Below are positions 21,672-34,023 of a stretch of 64,000 nucleotides of DNA, piece after piece. This DNA is from Primulina eburnea (Eukaryota > Streptophyta > Magnoliopsida > Lamiales > Gesneriaceae). The stretch spans positions 28,144,069 to 28,208,068 of the forward strand of contig NC_133104.1 of assembly GCF_022965805.1 (NCBI RefSeq), read 5' to 3'. The notes beneath the pieces were generated by a model. The model saw only the letters and a program-made list of their open reading frames with translations, was not told where the DNA came from and searched no databases. The position numbers and the translations under genes are program-made. Each line of letters begins with the position of its first letter. Position 1 is the stretch's first letter.

Positions 21672-22450
21672 GCACAGCTTTCCACCCTCAGACAGATGGG
21701 CAGTCAGAGAGAGTTATCCAGATTTTGGAAGATTTTCTCCGTTCATGTGTCATTGATTTCTCAGGGAGTTGAAAGTCGAATTTACCATCGGTAGAGTTCA
21801 CCTATAACAACAGTTTCTAGTCGTCTGTAGGTATGGCTCCGTATGAAGCAATGTATGGTCGTAAGTACAGATCGCCTGTTCATTGGGATGAAGTAGGGGA
21901 GAGATCAGAATTGGGTCCAGAGATTATTCAACAGGCTGCCAATGTAGTAGTCAAGATCCGTGATAGGATGAGGACTACTCAGAGTCGACAGAAGAGCTAT
22001 GCGGATCAGAGGAGGAGAGATCTAGAGTTTGCCGTTGGCGACCATGTTTTTGTGAAGGTAGCACCTATGAAAGGTGTCATGCGGTTCGGGAAGAAAGGAA
22101 AGCTTAGTCCGAGATTCATCGGACCATTTGAGATCTTCGACAGGGTTGGGACGCTAGCTTATCGTGTTGCTCTTCCACCGAATCTGGCCGGAGTACACAA
22201 TGTGTTCCACGTCTCTATGCTGAGGAAGTATATGGCGAACCCTTCGCATGTCCTGAATTTTGAACCGTTGCAGCTCACTCCAAACCTGTCTTATGAAGAA
22301 AGACCAGTGCAGATCTTAGACAGACAGGGGAAGAAGCTTCGGAACAAGCTGGTGAAGGTCAAGTGGCTTAATCATTCAGAGGAGGAAGCTACGTGGGAGT
22401 CTGAGCCAGAGATAAGGAGTCGTTATCCCGAGTTATTCGGTAAGTTTTAA
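21672..22450 (+). pseudogene. GypB integrase C-terminal half with chromodomain-like tail
   Basis: The catalytic Glu region (FHPQTDGQSERVIQ) lies at about 21678-21720, followed by a stop near 21769 and another near 21820. The open part from 21833 has YEAMYGRKYRSPVHWDEVGER, GDHVFVKVAPMKGVMRFGKKGKLSPRFIGPFEI, then QILDRQGKKLRNKLVKVKWLN and EEATWESEPEIRSRYPELF. This tail marks GypB as Tekay-like, of a subfamily distinct from TekA. Confidence 0.88.
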
Positions 22451-22472
22451 TTTCGAGGACGAATTTTCTTTT

Positions 22473-22485
22473 AAGGGGGGAGAGT
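22473..22485 (+). other. GypB polypurine tract
   Basis: AAGGGGGGAGAGT just before the 3' LTR. Confidence 0.88.
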
Positions 22486-24356
22486 TGTAGAACCCGTTAA
22501 ATCAGACTACGTATAAGCCATGCATAATTACTATTATTTAAATTATAAATGATTTATTTATTATTTAAGGCATTTTAAAGTTGATTTTATTTATTTTACG
22601 CAGTAGTTTAGTTTTATCTTTTCAGATAAATAAGCGAGGCTGGACCGGAGTTGGAGTATAGATAAAAATTTAATGATAAGAAAATATTCCTAGGATTTAT
22701 TTTAGATAAAGAATAATTTATTTTAATGAAAAAGAATGTTTAGGGATTTAATTAATTAATTAGCGCTAAGTAGTAAATACGTTCTTTTAGGTTTAATAAT
22801 TAATTAAAAGCCTCAATTAAAATATGTGACCAATTGAGATAATTTAATCTAGGCTTATTTTATTTAAGAAATTGTAACTTAACATGTTAGTAAATTTAAG
22901 AATTAGCCATGCATGCAAGATAATTACTATCCTAAACTAATTAATTCACTAAAATACCTAATGGGTAGATAAAACTTTAAAGATTTAAAATTCAATATTT
23001 AAGCAATATTTACCTCCATTTTATATCAAGAATTCGGCCATCACATTAAAAAATTTAAAATGTTTGATAACTCTCTATTTTTATTCCTTTCCTTGTCTAT
23101 TCTTGGTAGATAACCCCTACATTTTAATCACCAATAATTATTGAATTAAGGAATATTCTACCCAATTTTAATAGTAGATTTCGGCCACCTCTTTGATAGG
23201 ATTTAAAACATTTGGCAACTCTCCATCTTTAATTCATTTCCTTATCTTTTCTTGGGAGATAATTCCATCACATTTAATCTTCAGTAATTATTAATGAAGC
23301 CATTTTCCTACCTTATTTGGAATGATAAAATCGGCCACAACCTCCACTAAATCAAATCAAATCACTCTTCATTCCTTATCTATCAAACAATAGGATAGAA
23401 AGTTGGGTTGGCTGTTGCGTGTTTTCTTTAATGCTCGCAAGTGCACGACGTCAAGTTATAGTAAAATGTAATTTCGAGTAAAAGTGTCGATCCCACGAGG
23501 AATGTATTTCTAAATTTATATTAATGCTTGTAATTAAAATAGTCTCGATTTTATTTAGTATATTCACTTAACAAAGTTGATTATACCAATGACTATAATT
23601 GAAAATAAATTTAATTGTAGCAACAAACAGATTTGAACAATGGAATAAAAGATCTAGAGGTCCGACTTCACGCAACTATCCACCATGTACTATTTTGTGT
23701 AGCTATATTATAATTGTCCTTCTTATTCATTAACCAAGAATTCTATAATTATCTACTCCCTCTCCCGAGTGCTAAATAGATACTAATTATCTAACAAAAG
23801 ATTGTAACATCCCTGTCAACAATCTAAAATTAAATAACACAATAAGCACTAAATTCTTTTTATAGCTTCAATAGCAAGATATGTCCTCCCGAACTATATA
23901 AATACTACCGATGTATTTTTCCCTTTCTTGATTATAAATTTCCTTTTCCAAGTGATAATTTATAACATACAAATCATTCAAGATATGGCCAATAAAATGA
24001 AAGCATTAAGATTGGAAAAACACAAATGAACAATAAAGACAACTTATATAGCATAAATCATGAATCTCAACACATGGTTTCTAGTTTTGTTCCATCATCC
24101 CTCTAGAATTAAAATTTAGTTCATAATAATAAAAATAACACAACAATACATGAATCTTAAACAAGACATATCAACTAAAAGTAAAAATAAAGAAAGAAAG
24201 AACTTAGAACAAGAGTTTTGGAGTGTATGAAGTTTTTGTCCAAAGATGTGCAATGACTTGTTGAAGATGATGATTTTGATCTTCAACTCTTTTCTTTGTA
24301 GCCTCCACCCTTTTCCTAGCTTCTCCCCTCTACCCTAGATGATGAAAAAGAGACCC

Positions 24357-24363
24357 TTTTATA
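24357..24363 (-). promoter_or_regulatory. TATA box of the Athila-like solo LTR
   Basis: TATAAAA within GACTATAAAAGGG on the minus strand, 96 bp downstream of dyad array A3 in the LTR direction. Confidence 0.65.
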
Positions 24364-24458
24364 GTCTAGACAAGATATCCCACGTAGCACACCATTTTCA
24401 CCTTCTTTTCTTCAAAGTCAACAAAGTTTCACAATTTCCGGAATGGTGTTTGTGCATG

Positions 24459-24622
24459 ACCGCGGGTGTGGTGGTATAAGGACCGCGGGTGCGGTGCCCT
24501 TTCGACTTAAACTCCTCCTGCTCTTCTGGTGAGACCGCGGGTGCGGTGCTAGCATGACCGCGGGTGCGGTCATGCCTCGGAGAACAGCGCGGGTGCGCTC
24601 TTGTGAACATCGCGGGTGCGGT
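24459..24622 (-). repeat. Dyad array A3 in the Athila-like solo LTR
   Basis: Six copies of the TekA-type dyad (here ACCGC-GGGT-GCGGT on the plus strand) start at 24459, 24482, 24534, 24557, 24586 and 24609. Pair spacing is 23 bp three times, and the first two pairs are 75 bp apart. The same motif and geometry as in Tekay LTRs occur here in a different lineage. Confidence 0.92.
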
Positions 24623-27135
24623 GTTGCTTCGTGTATCTTTGTCCTTTGCACCTTCTAATTCATTACTATATTACTCCAAACTCTCATTTCTACTCTTCCA
24701 AACTACAATAACAAAAACAACAACATATCAAATAAAACCTGCTCAAGAATCACAAAATTCCAAGTTAAAAACAAGTAATAAAAGTACAATAAATTGCACT
24801 TATCATTGGCCATTTTAAATCTCCATTTATCTTGCAATCATTCCCTTCATTTCTTATCCTTCTCTCCCTCACCACTTCCACCGAAATTCAGTAGCAAAAC
24901 CTCTCCAAAAAAAAACGTGAGAAACAAGGAAGAAAACGAGAAAGAAAAGGACTCCGTCTCTGCCGCATTGTGTCATCGTATCAATTTGTTTTCTTTTCAA
25001 ACAAATTCAAAGCATGTATATATCCTTCATTTCTCTTCAATCAAGATATATAGGTATTTTAAAACATCACATATACCTGATTTTTAATAGCAACAACCGA
25101 AATCATCACACCATCTTTTCGAAAATTTGTATGCAGAATTTTTCGTCTTCCTCCTATGCCTTCACGGTTTGGTATGGTTTTTATGGTTTCAGGCTTTGAT
25201 CGGTTCCAGGCATTCAAGGATGCATCTAGGGATGTTATAGGGTGTGTAAGGAAGGGATTGGTCCAATCGTTAAAGTCCCTTCCCCCCACCCCCAACAACA
25301 CGAAAGGACAACAACTCGTCCATGGTGCATTTTGTGTCTCGATTTGCATGATTTATCGTCTAAGGTGAGAGTTCGGATATTGGCTTCCCTAGGGGCTGTA
25401 GCCATGGTTAGAATCTCTCCTTGACATGTCTAGGACATGACCAAGATGCCCTTTCATAGCTTGGTTCATGGTCCCATCGGTTTTTAAAATAAACAAGACA
25501 AGTGCCCCTTCGGTTTCAATTTTCTGATTTTGTTGTTTGAGATTGTTTTTCGAATTTATGGTGTTAGGTTGGTTGTGGTTGGCTTCTAGCCCTTAGTCAT
25601 GACTCATACAACACCTTAACATGTCTACCATGGGCCAAGGTTAACCTCATAACCATTGGATCCTTCATTTGACAGCAAAACAAGCAACACCCCCACGCGT
25701 GCTCAATGGCATCTCGGGTGGAACTTCAGATTTGTTGTAGGTGTTGGTTTGAATTGTGGTTGACCTAGGGCCCTTAGCCATGGTTCAGACCACACCTTAA
25801 GATGTTGGGAAGAGGCTCTGGTCAGTGGTTCAAGCGCCAATGGCTAATAGCCTCGTAAACGAAGCAAGAAAGCACAATAGCTGCTGCTGTATTTTTGACA
25901 GCAACTTTCCCTTCGGTTCAGAGGCTTGTTTCGAGTTCCTAGTTGGCTTTTAGCCTATGGCCTTGGACTATAAAGTACCTCATTGAGTTAGTGAGGTCAT
26001 GTTTTTGGCCGTTTGTGATTTGGTTAAGTTTAGAGGTAGTACGAGAATTTACTGTGCAATGTGCCAAAGCGACTCTCGAAAGTGTGTTTCATGTTTTTGG
26101 CCTCCATTCACCAAATTTCGAGCATCACAATTCTTAAGAGCATTATTTCATCATGTTAGGAATATATTGACCATGACTAAACGATGGTTCGATGTTGGTT
26201 CGTGTTGGTACGGAGTCATGGTTAGAAGCTAACTTGTTGGTCTAGTTGACCCCGTTTTTGGATTCCATTACGAATTTATTCTCAAGTTAAGTTATTTGCA
26301 TATTTCTCATGTTAGAATTAGGTCGCAGTGAGCCTGGGAACGATCCAACTCAATTGGTAAAATAACACAGGAATTTATATTACATGCATAAAATATAAAA
26401 AGTTTATTTTTGAGATATATGCGATATGTCTTGTGGCCACCTCACGCTTATGGATTGCAGCTTATGGGATTATTACTTCACACGGTGACTTACGACCGGT
26501 TCATGTTCATGTATGGGTACGGATATCCAGTCCAAGGAATGTGATGATCTCTACCGCCCAGTATACTGTGGTTTAGTCTGATAAGACGATTCATGTTATG
26601 TTATGGGTCACTTGCGTAGAACATTATCTCAACAAAAAAATTATGATATGCTACTTTATGACAGGTCTCTAACGGGCAAACATTTTACGTACGATTTTCA
26701 GTTATGCACGTATTTATAATTACTCATGAAACGATTTTCGCGTTACGCTTTACGATATAATATCTTTACATGGCATGAAACTTTATGATATATTTTACTT
26801 GTTATTCACGATATATGCATGCTGAGTCTTTAGACTCATTAGACTTGATTGTTGTAGGTATTGATGAGGTCGGGACCGAGGGTGGGAACTAGTGAGCCAT
26901 CTTGGGTCGGCAGTAGTAGGAACCTGAGGACCTCATTTTCAGCATTTACTATTTTTATTCGAGCTCAGTTTCATGTTGTAAGTTGTCGTTTTGAAAAACA
27001 GTATTTACTTCCGCTGCACTTTGAACATTTAAACTTTTTATCAGTTTATTTTATGAATGAGGCAAGTTATTTACTTTTAAAGAAAAATTTTAAATTATTC
27101 CGCAAATTTTCAAATATGAAATACGGGCCTCTACA

Positions 27136-28250
27136 CAGCAGCACCATTGAGCATGAATATGAACCCAGAGGTTAACTTCGAGTCATCAATATCGCTTTGG
27201 AATCTGGAGTGGGTATAGCCTTCCAATTTCAGTTCCCCACCCCCATAGACCAAGAACAACTTATCGGTCCTTCTCAAATACTTGAGGATGTCTTTCACAG
27301 CTTTCCAGTGTGGAAGAACAGGGTTCGATTGATATCTACTCACTACACTTAGTGCAAAAGCTACGTCAGGACTTGTAGATATAATCTCATACATGATGCT
27401 ACAAATTGTAGATGAATACGGAATGCGTGTCATCGCCGCTATCTTTGCATGAGTCTTGGGAGACATAGACTTGGATAGGGACACGCCATGACACATTGGT
27501 AGATGTCCTCTCTTGGACTCATCCATCGAGAACCTCTTCACGATGGTATCAATGTATGTGGACTGAGTGAGACCAAGCAATCTTCTTGATCTATCTCTGT
27601 AGATTTGTATTCCCAATACAAAAGATGCTTCACCCAAGTCCTGCATCGAGAACTTCCTCGCTAACCATATTTTAGTTGATTGCAACATTCCTACATCATT
27701 CACAATGAGTAGAATGTCATCCACATAAAGCACCAGGAGTGTCACAGCACTCCCACTGACCTTCTTATACACACTTGGTTTCTCAGGATTCTTAGTAAAA
27801 CCAAATTATTTGATTGTACTATCGAATCTGAGGTTCCAACTCCTAGATGCATGTTTTAGACCATAAATAGATCTTTGAAGTTCGCATACCATATTCTCAC
27901 TTTCGACAGATGTATACCCTTCAGGTTGAGACATGTAAATCTCTTCCTTAATATCCCCATTAAGAAAGACTGTCTTGACATCCATCTGCCATATCTCATA
28001 GTCATACCATGCAGCTATGGCCAGCAATATCCTTACAGACTTGAACATTGCAAGTGGAGAAAAGGTTTCCTCAAAGTCAACTCCTTATCTTTGAGTAATA
28101 TCCTTTCGCTACCAATCGCTCTTTGAAGGTCAATACCTTCCCATCCGCCCCAAGTTTCCTCTTGTAAATCCATTTACACCCTATGGGAACAATTCCCTCA
28201 GGTGGATCCATGAGATTTTACACTTGGTTCAAATGAATGGAATTCATCTC
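27136..28250 (-). pseudogene. Cop3 reverse transcriptase and RNase H (broken)
   Basis: RT N-terminal blocks lie in 28250-27806 (IWQMDVKTVFLNGDIKEEIYMSQPEGY). After a break near 27800 the frame 27772-27136 gives FLVLYVDDILLI-type sequence with an intact YVDD, then WLARKFSMQDLGEASFVLG and the RNase H start. One RNase H position reads GYTHSRFQ where GYTDSRFQ is expected, a lost metal ligand. The reading is cut at LNGAAV by GypB. Confidence 0.9.
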
Positions 28251-28842
28251 AGATTCCATAGCTTCAAGCTACTTGGATGAATCGGCATCAGATAACGCTT
28301 CGTTGAAGGTCCTTGGATCACATCCATGGTTAGGCTCATCATGGCCCTCTTCAAGAAGCAGACCATGCCTCATTGGTGGTCTCGAGAATCTCTCGGATCT
28401 TCTAGGAGCTTGTATTTCCTCTCTTGGCTCTTCGGGTGTGGGTTCTTCAATTGTGGGTGTCCCTCTAACGTCTTCGAGTTCTATCATCTCCTCTTTTCTA
28501 TCCAATAGAAATTCCTTTTCCAAAAAGATTGCATTCCTAGAAACAAACACTTTTATTTCTTGGAGATGATAGAAATAGTATCCAACTGAATTCCTTGGAT
28601 ATCCCACAAAGTAACATAAAATGGATCTACTATCCAATTTATCTCCCACTGTCTGCTTCACATAAGAAGGGCATCCCCATATTCTAAGATAAGAATATTT
28701 GGGAGGCTTACCCATCCATATCTCATATGGTGTCTTATCGACTGCCTTCAAATAGACATTGTTCAACAACAGTGCCGCTGTCTCAAGCGTATATCCCCAA
28801 AAGGATGGCGGCAACTCCGTGAACCCCATCATAGATCGAACC
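28251..28842 (-). pseudogene. Cop3 integrase, C-terminal half
   Basis: Open from 28832 to 28269: MMGFTELPPSFWGYTLETAALLLN, then TPYEIWMGKPP, YFVGYPRNSVGYYFY and an acidic Pro-rich linker (EEPTPEEPREEIQ) leading to RT. The upstream half is beyond the solo LTR, at 31509 onward; the flanks share GAACC. Confidence 0.88.
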
Positions 28843-29486
28843 TGTAACGTACCGTACTTTTTACTAAGTGAAATTTACGGAAAAATAAAAATTTTCTTAA
28901 ATAAATCGTGAACCTTCAAAATTTGATAAAACAACTGTTCATCCTCAAAAATTATTTTCTATAAAAATCTCAAAATAATGTATGCCAAAAGTATTTGCTT
29001 GAACCTCAAACAGTAACATAAAATTAGAGTATTTAAACACTCCAAATATCATTAAAAAACATGGGCGGTCCTCGGGTCTAGCCTCCTGCTCAGTCCAAGC
29101 CTGCTCCTTGGTCCCCACCCCTAGTCTCCTCGAAATCGTCCTCACCTGCATCAATCAAGTCTAGTGAGTCTAAAGAATCAACACATATAAACTGGGAGTA
29201 ACAAGTACTACATAATAAAACCACATGCAACTTTAAAATAGAGCATATATAACTTGAAACTTGAACTTACACTTAACTTGAACTTACATACGTACATATG
29301 TAGACGTGCCATAACATAAAACTTTTCTTAAACGTGCTTGCGTACTTGTACATATATGAACTTCATCATTTTGCGTAGAGACATGTTTCAAAGCAAGCGA
29401 CCCATACATAAATACGCCTGATCAGAATAAACCACATTACTGAGCTGACAGGGAAGAATCCACTGCCACATACATAAGATCGCCAT

Positions 29487-29610
29487 TCATGCTTTAACGG
29501 GTGGATTGGTCCACATTCATGCTTTAACGCTTTCCAATCCTGATCTAAACTCGTTCATGATTTAACGGGGTGGATTGGTCCCAGGTCATGCTTTACCGCT
29601 TTCCAGTCCC
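29487..29610. repeat. Short tandem repeat in GypC-type LTRs
   Basis: Two diverged units of about 64 bp built on TTCATGCTTTAACGGGTGG and CTTTCCAATCC. Equivalent tandem units occur in the other GypC LTRs at about 37490-37610, 40590-40725 and 48100-48230. Confidence 0.75.
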
Positions 29611-29964
29611 ATACATAATTGGTCACAAGACATTTAGCATACCACAAAAATTTGAAAGTATTTTCTTTGCACGTCATACATACTTACTTGTCTTGAGGGA
29701 TTCATTGGATCTCGCTTGAGACCGCTGCTGCAAGATACTAACAAGAGTTCAAGCACTTAATTTCGATACTTAGACATAATGATCGTGATCACGACCCAAA
29801 GTGTCAATTTTCTTATGACGTTCTAAATCGCTCGGGACTTGACCTCCTTTAATCATTGTATTAAGCTACGACATCAACTCCCGAAACAAAAAACATTATG
29901 TGTGAACATTTCCCAAAACATAGAAGACATGAGCCTAAAATAGTGTTTTAAGCAGTCATGGACG

Positions 29965-30092
29965 AGTGCCTAGGCGCTGTACAACGCTGTTCTGCGGCAC
30001 TGCCTAGCGCCTAGGCACTAGACATTAGCGCCGAGGCGCCAAGCTTGCGTAGAATGGGCGCTGCGGCGCTCCCTGGCGAGCGATGCGGCGCT
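29965..30092 (-). repeat. Dyad array A4 (GCGCCTAGGCGC type) in GypC-type solo LTR
   Basis: Dyads related to AGCGCCTAGGCGCT start at 29965, 30006, 30027, 30057 and 30079. Two pairs are 21 and 22 bp apart; a degenerate partner may lie near 29988. It stands where GypC LTRs at 38-41 kb carry the ACACGG-type array, after the same TCGGGACTTGACCTC block. The 75-bp period is not clear here. Confidence 0.75.
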
Positions 30093-31503
30093 AATCCTGC
30101 GCACAAACACCCAAAATAACACATTTTGATGCAATTTTAAAAGTCACGCTCAAAAGACTCGAACCAATGCAACGAGACTCATCCTAGGACGCTATGGCAA
30201 GGAGTCAACTTAAACAATTGTCCCCAACACAACGACTCACAACAACCACGCAACATAAATCAGAAACATGAATTTTGACACCAAAATACTTTCTACGACT
30301 TCTAATGCAACCAAATGCCTATCAACCCGAGACGAAGCACCAAACATCAACCCCACATCCTACTCACCATGCTTAAACACAGCAGCACTCACCCAACGTT
30401 CCCAACGAAGCGTGCGACAAATAAACTTCAAGAATACATCAATAACAAAACTTTTAGAAAACGCAACTTGAACAGTCCCACGAAAACTATCGTAACTCAC
30501 CCAATTTTATCCAAATATTTCGAATCTTATATCAAATCGAAGGTATCAAAAAGTTCTACGTTTCATATGTTGAAAGTTTTCCCAAATTCTTGATGGAAAA
30601 ATCGCAGTTTTCAAATACAGTAGGCTTTGAAATTTCAGATCTGAAAAGTATTTCAAAACGCATCCAATAAATTTTCTGCTCAAACCCATACATAACTTAC
30701 ACATGTTTTCATACAAAACAAATCAAAATTTATACTATGACAAGATCGACGCAGGAAAAACAGAATATACGTGCCTTTTGATATTAAAATTTACCAAACC
30801 GACGATACCGAAGCGGAGACGGAGCGAAGGTTGATTCGGGACGATGGTGGCTCGATTTTCTTTGAAGAAAATTCAACAAAACTTTGCTGGAAACTGAAGG
30901 GGTTGGGACGGCTGTTGTTTTCTCTCAAGAACCCTAAGGTTTGCTCTCTCAAAATAAGTAAATCTGAATTGTGATAGTGTGTGTGTGTTTTGCCGATTTC
31001 AGTGTGTGTAAAAACATGTGTGTGTTTGTGTGTGTGTTTTGAGTGAAAACGTGTTGTGTGTTCTAATTAGGAGTGTTTAATTTGCTTAATGATAAATAAA
31101 AATGATAATTAAAAGTTAAGCCCCTAATTAGCAACAATAAAATACACAATGACTAAACTTGAGAAGTTTTACAAATTCTAAAATTACTAATTAAATAATT
31201 TAGGCGTTTAAAAATACTAGAACTAAATAAATTATTTAAAATGCCCCATCCTTAACTTAAAGTAAAATACCGCATTAAAAATTGCCAAAAATCGTCGCCA
31301 GTCTTTTCCTCGATCCCGCCTCGAATAATCGCCTGAAACATGAAACTCGACAAACATTTTAACGTGCATCGCACAAACATAAATAATTTAAAATAATGCA
31401 TTTAAGTAAATAATGACCACTAAAAATCATTTTAAACCTAAATAAAAGATTTAATCATTAAATAAATGCATGGGATTTACGTGTGTTGATTTTGGGCTCT
31501 GCA

Positions 31504-32396
31504 GAACCTTGTCCATCAATATCCGGTTACGACGCTCCGAAACACCATTCAACTGTGGTGTAGCAGGCGGAGTCCACTGCGAGAGAATCTCATTCTCCCT
31601 AAGATACTCTTGGAACTCGGCACTCAAGTACTCACCACCTCGATCCGATCGAAGTGACTTGATGCTTCGTCCCAACTGTTTCTCTACTTCACTTCTGAAT
31701 TCTTTGAACCTTTCAAAGGCTTCAGACTTGTATTTCATGAAATACACATACCCATACCTCGAAAAGTCATCGGTAAAGGTGATGAAGTAGGCATGTCCAT
31801 GCTTAGTGGTGATGCTAAGCGGACCGCATACATCGGTATAGATCAAATCCAATAATTCTTTGGCTCACTCCACATGGCCCTTAAAGGGAATTTTGGTCAT
31901 CTTTCCTTTCAGATAGGATTCACAAGTTGAGAGAGAATTAATATCAGACATATCAAACATGCCCACTCCCACTAGATTGTTCATCTTTCTTAGGGAAATA
32001 TGTCCTAATCGAGAATGCCGTAATTGTGATGAATTTAGAGTATCTTGTTTTCACTTGTTTGTTGTTGTTATTTCTTAGACATTGTTTAGTGGAATAAATT
32101 TCAATTTAAGTTATAGAGATTGTTTTCAAGTTCTCCAGTACCAATCAAATATTCATTCTTGTAAATGTTGCAAACACCTTTGCTAAATAAACAAGAATAT
32201 CCATCTTTATCAAGCATAGAAATGGAAACAATGTTTTTAACCAAGTCAGGTACAAACAAAACATCTCTTAAAATTAACTTAAAATCATTGTTCAATAAAA
32301 GTAAACATCTCCTACGACCTTGGCAGCAACTCTTGCTCCATTGCCCATTCTCAAAAAGGTTTCACCTTTCCTTAGTCTCCTACTTCTTCCCATCAC
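31504..32396 (-). pseudogene. Cop3 integrase core, GAG-pre-integrase and protease end (broken)
   Basis: From 31852 down to 31451 the reading has IYTDVCGPL, SLRSDRGGEYLSAEFQEY (intact second Asp, unlike Cop1) and QLNGVSERRN. Upstream, 32295-32101 encodes LILRDVLFVPDLVKNIVSISMLD. The zinc-binding region between 31853 and 32100 contains several stops and is only visible by comparison with Cop1. Confidence 0.85.
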
Positions 32397-33338
32397 CTAC
32401 AAATCATTACAGAGATGTGAGCCACAACCGATATCTAATACCCAAGAAGTAGAGTTAATTGAAATGTTTACTTCAATATAGAACATACCGTTTCCAGAAC
32501 TCTTCTGGGCAAGATATTCTCTGCAGTTACGCCTCCAATGTCCAGTCTTCTTCCAGTGATGACAAATATCAACAGTCTTGTCAGCTTTAACCTGTGTAGC
32601 TGCCACACCGGGACTCGGAGCTTGCCTCTTCAAGGGCACATTCTTCTTGGGACGTTGGACAGAACACTTCTTTCTCTTCTCGTGTGGACCAGTCTTCGCA
32701 CCGGATGAAGAACCCACATAAAGAACCGACTTCTCTTTCTTGATGGTGGACTCAAAGGTAACAAGCATGTTCACCAACTCCTCAAGGGTCAGCTCCATCT
32801 TGTTCATATATAAATTCACCACAAAAGGATCAAATGAGCTAGGCAGTGACAAGAGCAACATGTCGGTGGTCAACTTCGGAGGCAAGGTCAGATCCATGCC
32901 AACGAGTTTGTCCACGAGCCCAATCAACTTCAGGCCATGCTCATGGACCGAGGTCTCATCTCGCATGCGCAAAGTGATCAGCTCCTTGACGGTAGCATGC
33001 CTAAGAGGTCGAGTCTGCTCACCAAAGAGCTCCTTGAGATGCAAATGAATGTCAGCAGCACTCTTTGTATCCTCAAAACGCCTTTTCAGCTCATCATTCA
33101 TAGAAGCCTGCATATAAAACCTGGCTTTCAAGTCATGGGCACACCATTCCTTGTAAGTCTGCAATTCCTCAGGAGTGCAGTCAGTCGGAGCTTCAACAGG
33201 GGGTGACTCAGTCAGTGTATATGCTATCCTTTCTGAATTCAAGATGATTTTTAAGTTTCTTAGCCAGTTGAGGTAATTAGGTCTGGTTACTATGTGTTTG
33301 TCGAGTATTGTAGATAGCGGATTGCGAATAAAAGACAT
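32397..33338 (-). pseudogene. Cop3 gag and protease start (313-residue open frame)
   Basis: Opens with MSFIRNPLSTILDKHIVTRPNYLNWLRNLK, the best preserved copia gag of the window. Conserved blocks are LHLKELFGEQTRPLRHATVKEL near residues 100-125, LLLSLPSSFDPF, and a zinc knuckle-like CHHWKKTGHWRRNC (second Cys replaced by Trp). The protease start reads VLDIGCGSHLCND, with Ile for the Thr of the D-T-G triad. Gag forms the particle; protease changes suggest loss of function. The frame stops soon after LCNDL. Confidence 0.9.
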
Positions 33339-33531
33339 TGTTTAAAATTGTACTAAAAAGTAAAACGGATAAATGTTAATGACTATTTTAAAATATTTAG
33401 TAAGATATAAAGTATGGACTTTTACTTATAAATTTTTGCTCCCACTGTTTTGACATTTTTCACTACCTTCTAGTGAAAATGGGAAACTCCTTTCCTCAGT
33501 AGGTACGTAAGGTCCAATTACAAATCATGAT
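33339..33531 (-). other. Cop3 leader, part adjacent to gag
   Basis: Matches the Cop1 leader 12254-12450 closely. It ends at the ATGAT duplication (33527-33531) of the solo LTR and continues at 35757-35808, where CopF cuts it. Confidence 0.85.
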
Positions 33532-33674
33532 TGTAAGGCCCGAGATTTTATTTATCGTAATCTGAGATTAATCTGAAATGATTATTGATTAATTAAGGTA
33601 AATATAGATGGAACGGATTAGACCGAGAAAGACGAGAAAAGACGCAAAATTCTGTGCGAGGGTGTGCCATTCAC

Positions 33675-33976
33675 GCACATACATGACGTGATGCGCGAGC
33701 TATGCGCGGAATGGGCAGAAGACCCCGCGCATATGGGCGGCGTGAGGGCACGCATATGCGCGAGGTGTCCAGTAGCCAAAGTTTATGTCCAGTGGACCTC
33801 GCACATATGCGCCGAGCTGGGGAGCGCATATGCGCGAGTGGTATAATGCGGAGACAGTAGGTCTCGCGCATATGCGCAGCGATGGGGCGCGCATATGCAC
33901 GAGAGCTGCCAAGATGCACGCGCCGAGACTTTGTGTCTCGCGCATATGCGCCGATATTGGTCGCGCATATGCGCGA
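33675..33976 (+). repeat. Dyad array A5 (CGCGCATATGCGCG type)
   Basis: A 16-bp palindrome TCGCGCATATGCGCGA and variants. The core GCATATGC or variant starts at 33729/33752, 33803/33826, 33868/33891 and 33942/33965: four pairs, each exactly 23 bp apart, with pair starts 74, 65 and 74 bp apart. A decayed pair precedes near 33675/33698. The array occupies the same LTR position as A1 and ends 48 bp before the AT repeat. Confidence 0.93.
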
Positions 33977-34023
33977 GACGTGTATTACAAAGAACAAGCC
34001 ACGTTTTATATACATGCGACGTG

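Larger units (their letters stand above)
23413..24805 (-). repeat. Athila-like solo LTR inside GypB 3' LTR
   Basis: On the minus strand it starts TGATAAGTGCAATTTATTG (AthE starts TGATAAGCACG) and ends CACGCAACAGCCA. It is flanked by TTGGC at 23408-23412 and 24806-24810. The segment containing GATCCCACGAGGA near 23492 is the counterpart of the GGGATCGATACTTGGACGTC block of the AthE LTR. It has a TATAAAA on the minus strand at 24357-24363. Confidence 0.9.
16008..27135 (+). mobile_element. GypB: Tekay-like Ty3/gypsy element, 5' part outside the window
   Basis: Composite of gag remnant, intron-like interval, protease, RT, RNase H, integrase, chromodomain-like tail, polypurine tract and a long 3' LTR. 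Its 5' LTR and gag start must lie beyond Cop1, left of the window. It is interrupted by Cop1, by a copia solo LTR and by an Athila-like solo LTR. The right end CTCTACA abuts Cop3 RNase H, so GypB inserted into Cop3. Confidence 0.88.
22486..27135 (+). repeat. GypB 3' LTR (about 3.25 kb without the insertion)
   Basis: Starts TGTAGAACCCG after the polypurine tract and ends GGGCCTCTACA next to Cop3. A 1393-bp Athila-like solo LTR interrupts it. Its right part shares a block with GypC LTRs (GAGTCTTTAGACTCATTAG and the following TTGATTG near 26824-26853), showing relatedness. I see no dyad array in it. Open frames here (for example near 25943-26232) have no recognisable domain. There is no second LTR in the window to confirm the ends. 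Confidence 0.8.
28843..31503 (-). repeat. GypC-type solo LTR inside Cop3 integrase
   Basis: A 2661-bp LTR reading TGTAACGTACCGTAC on the plus strand at the left and GGGCTCTGCA at the right, close to GypC LTRs. The flanks GAACC (28838-28842 and 31504-31508) are the duplication, and the integrase reading joins across it. It holds a tandem repeat near 29487-29610, dyad array A4 (29965-30092) and a (GT)n-rich segment (30975-31045). No gene. Confidence 0.93.

Noticed and set aside
24794..25424. Overlapping frames after the Athila-like solo LTR
   Set aside because: Low-complexity Ser/Phe-rich translations in several frames and both strands; part of the LTR.
25943..26232. Possible host gene exon in GypB 3' LTR
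   Set aside because: Overlapping short frames without domain, codon preference or splice context; the region lies within LTR sequence related to GypC.
30268..30593. Open frames in the GypC-type solo LTR
   Set aside because: No conserved frame at the matching place of GypC LTR c; no domain.
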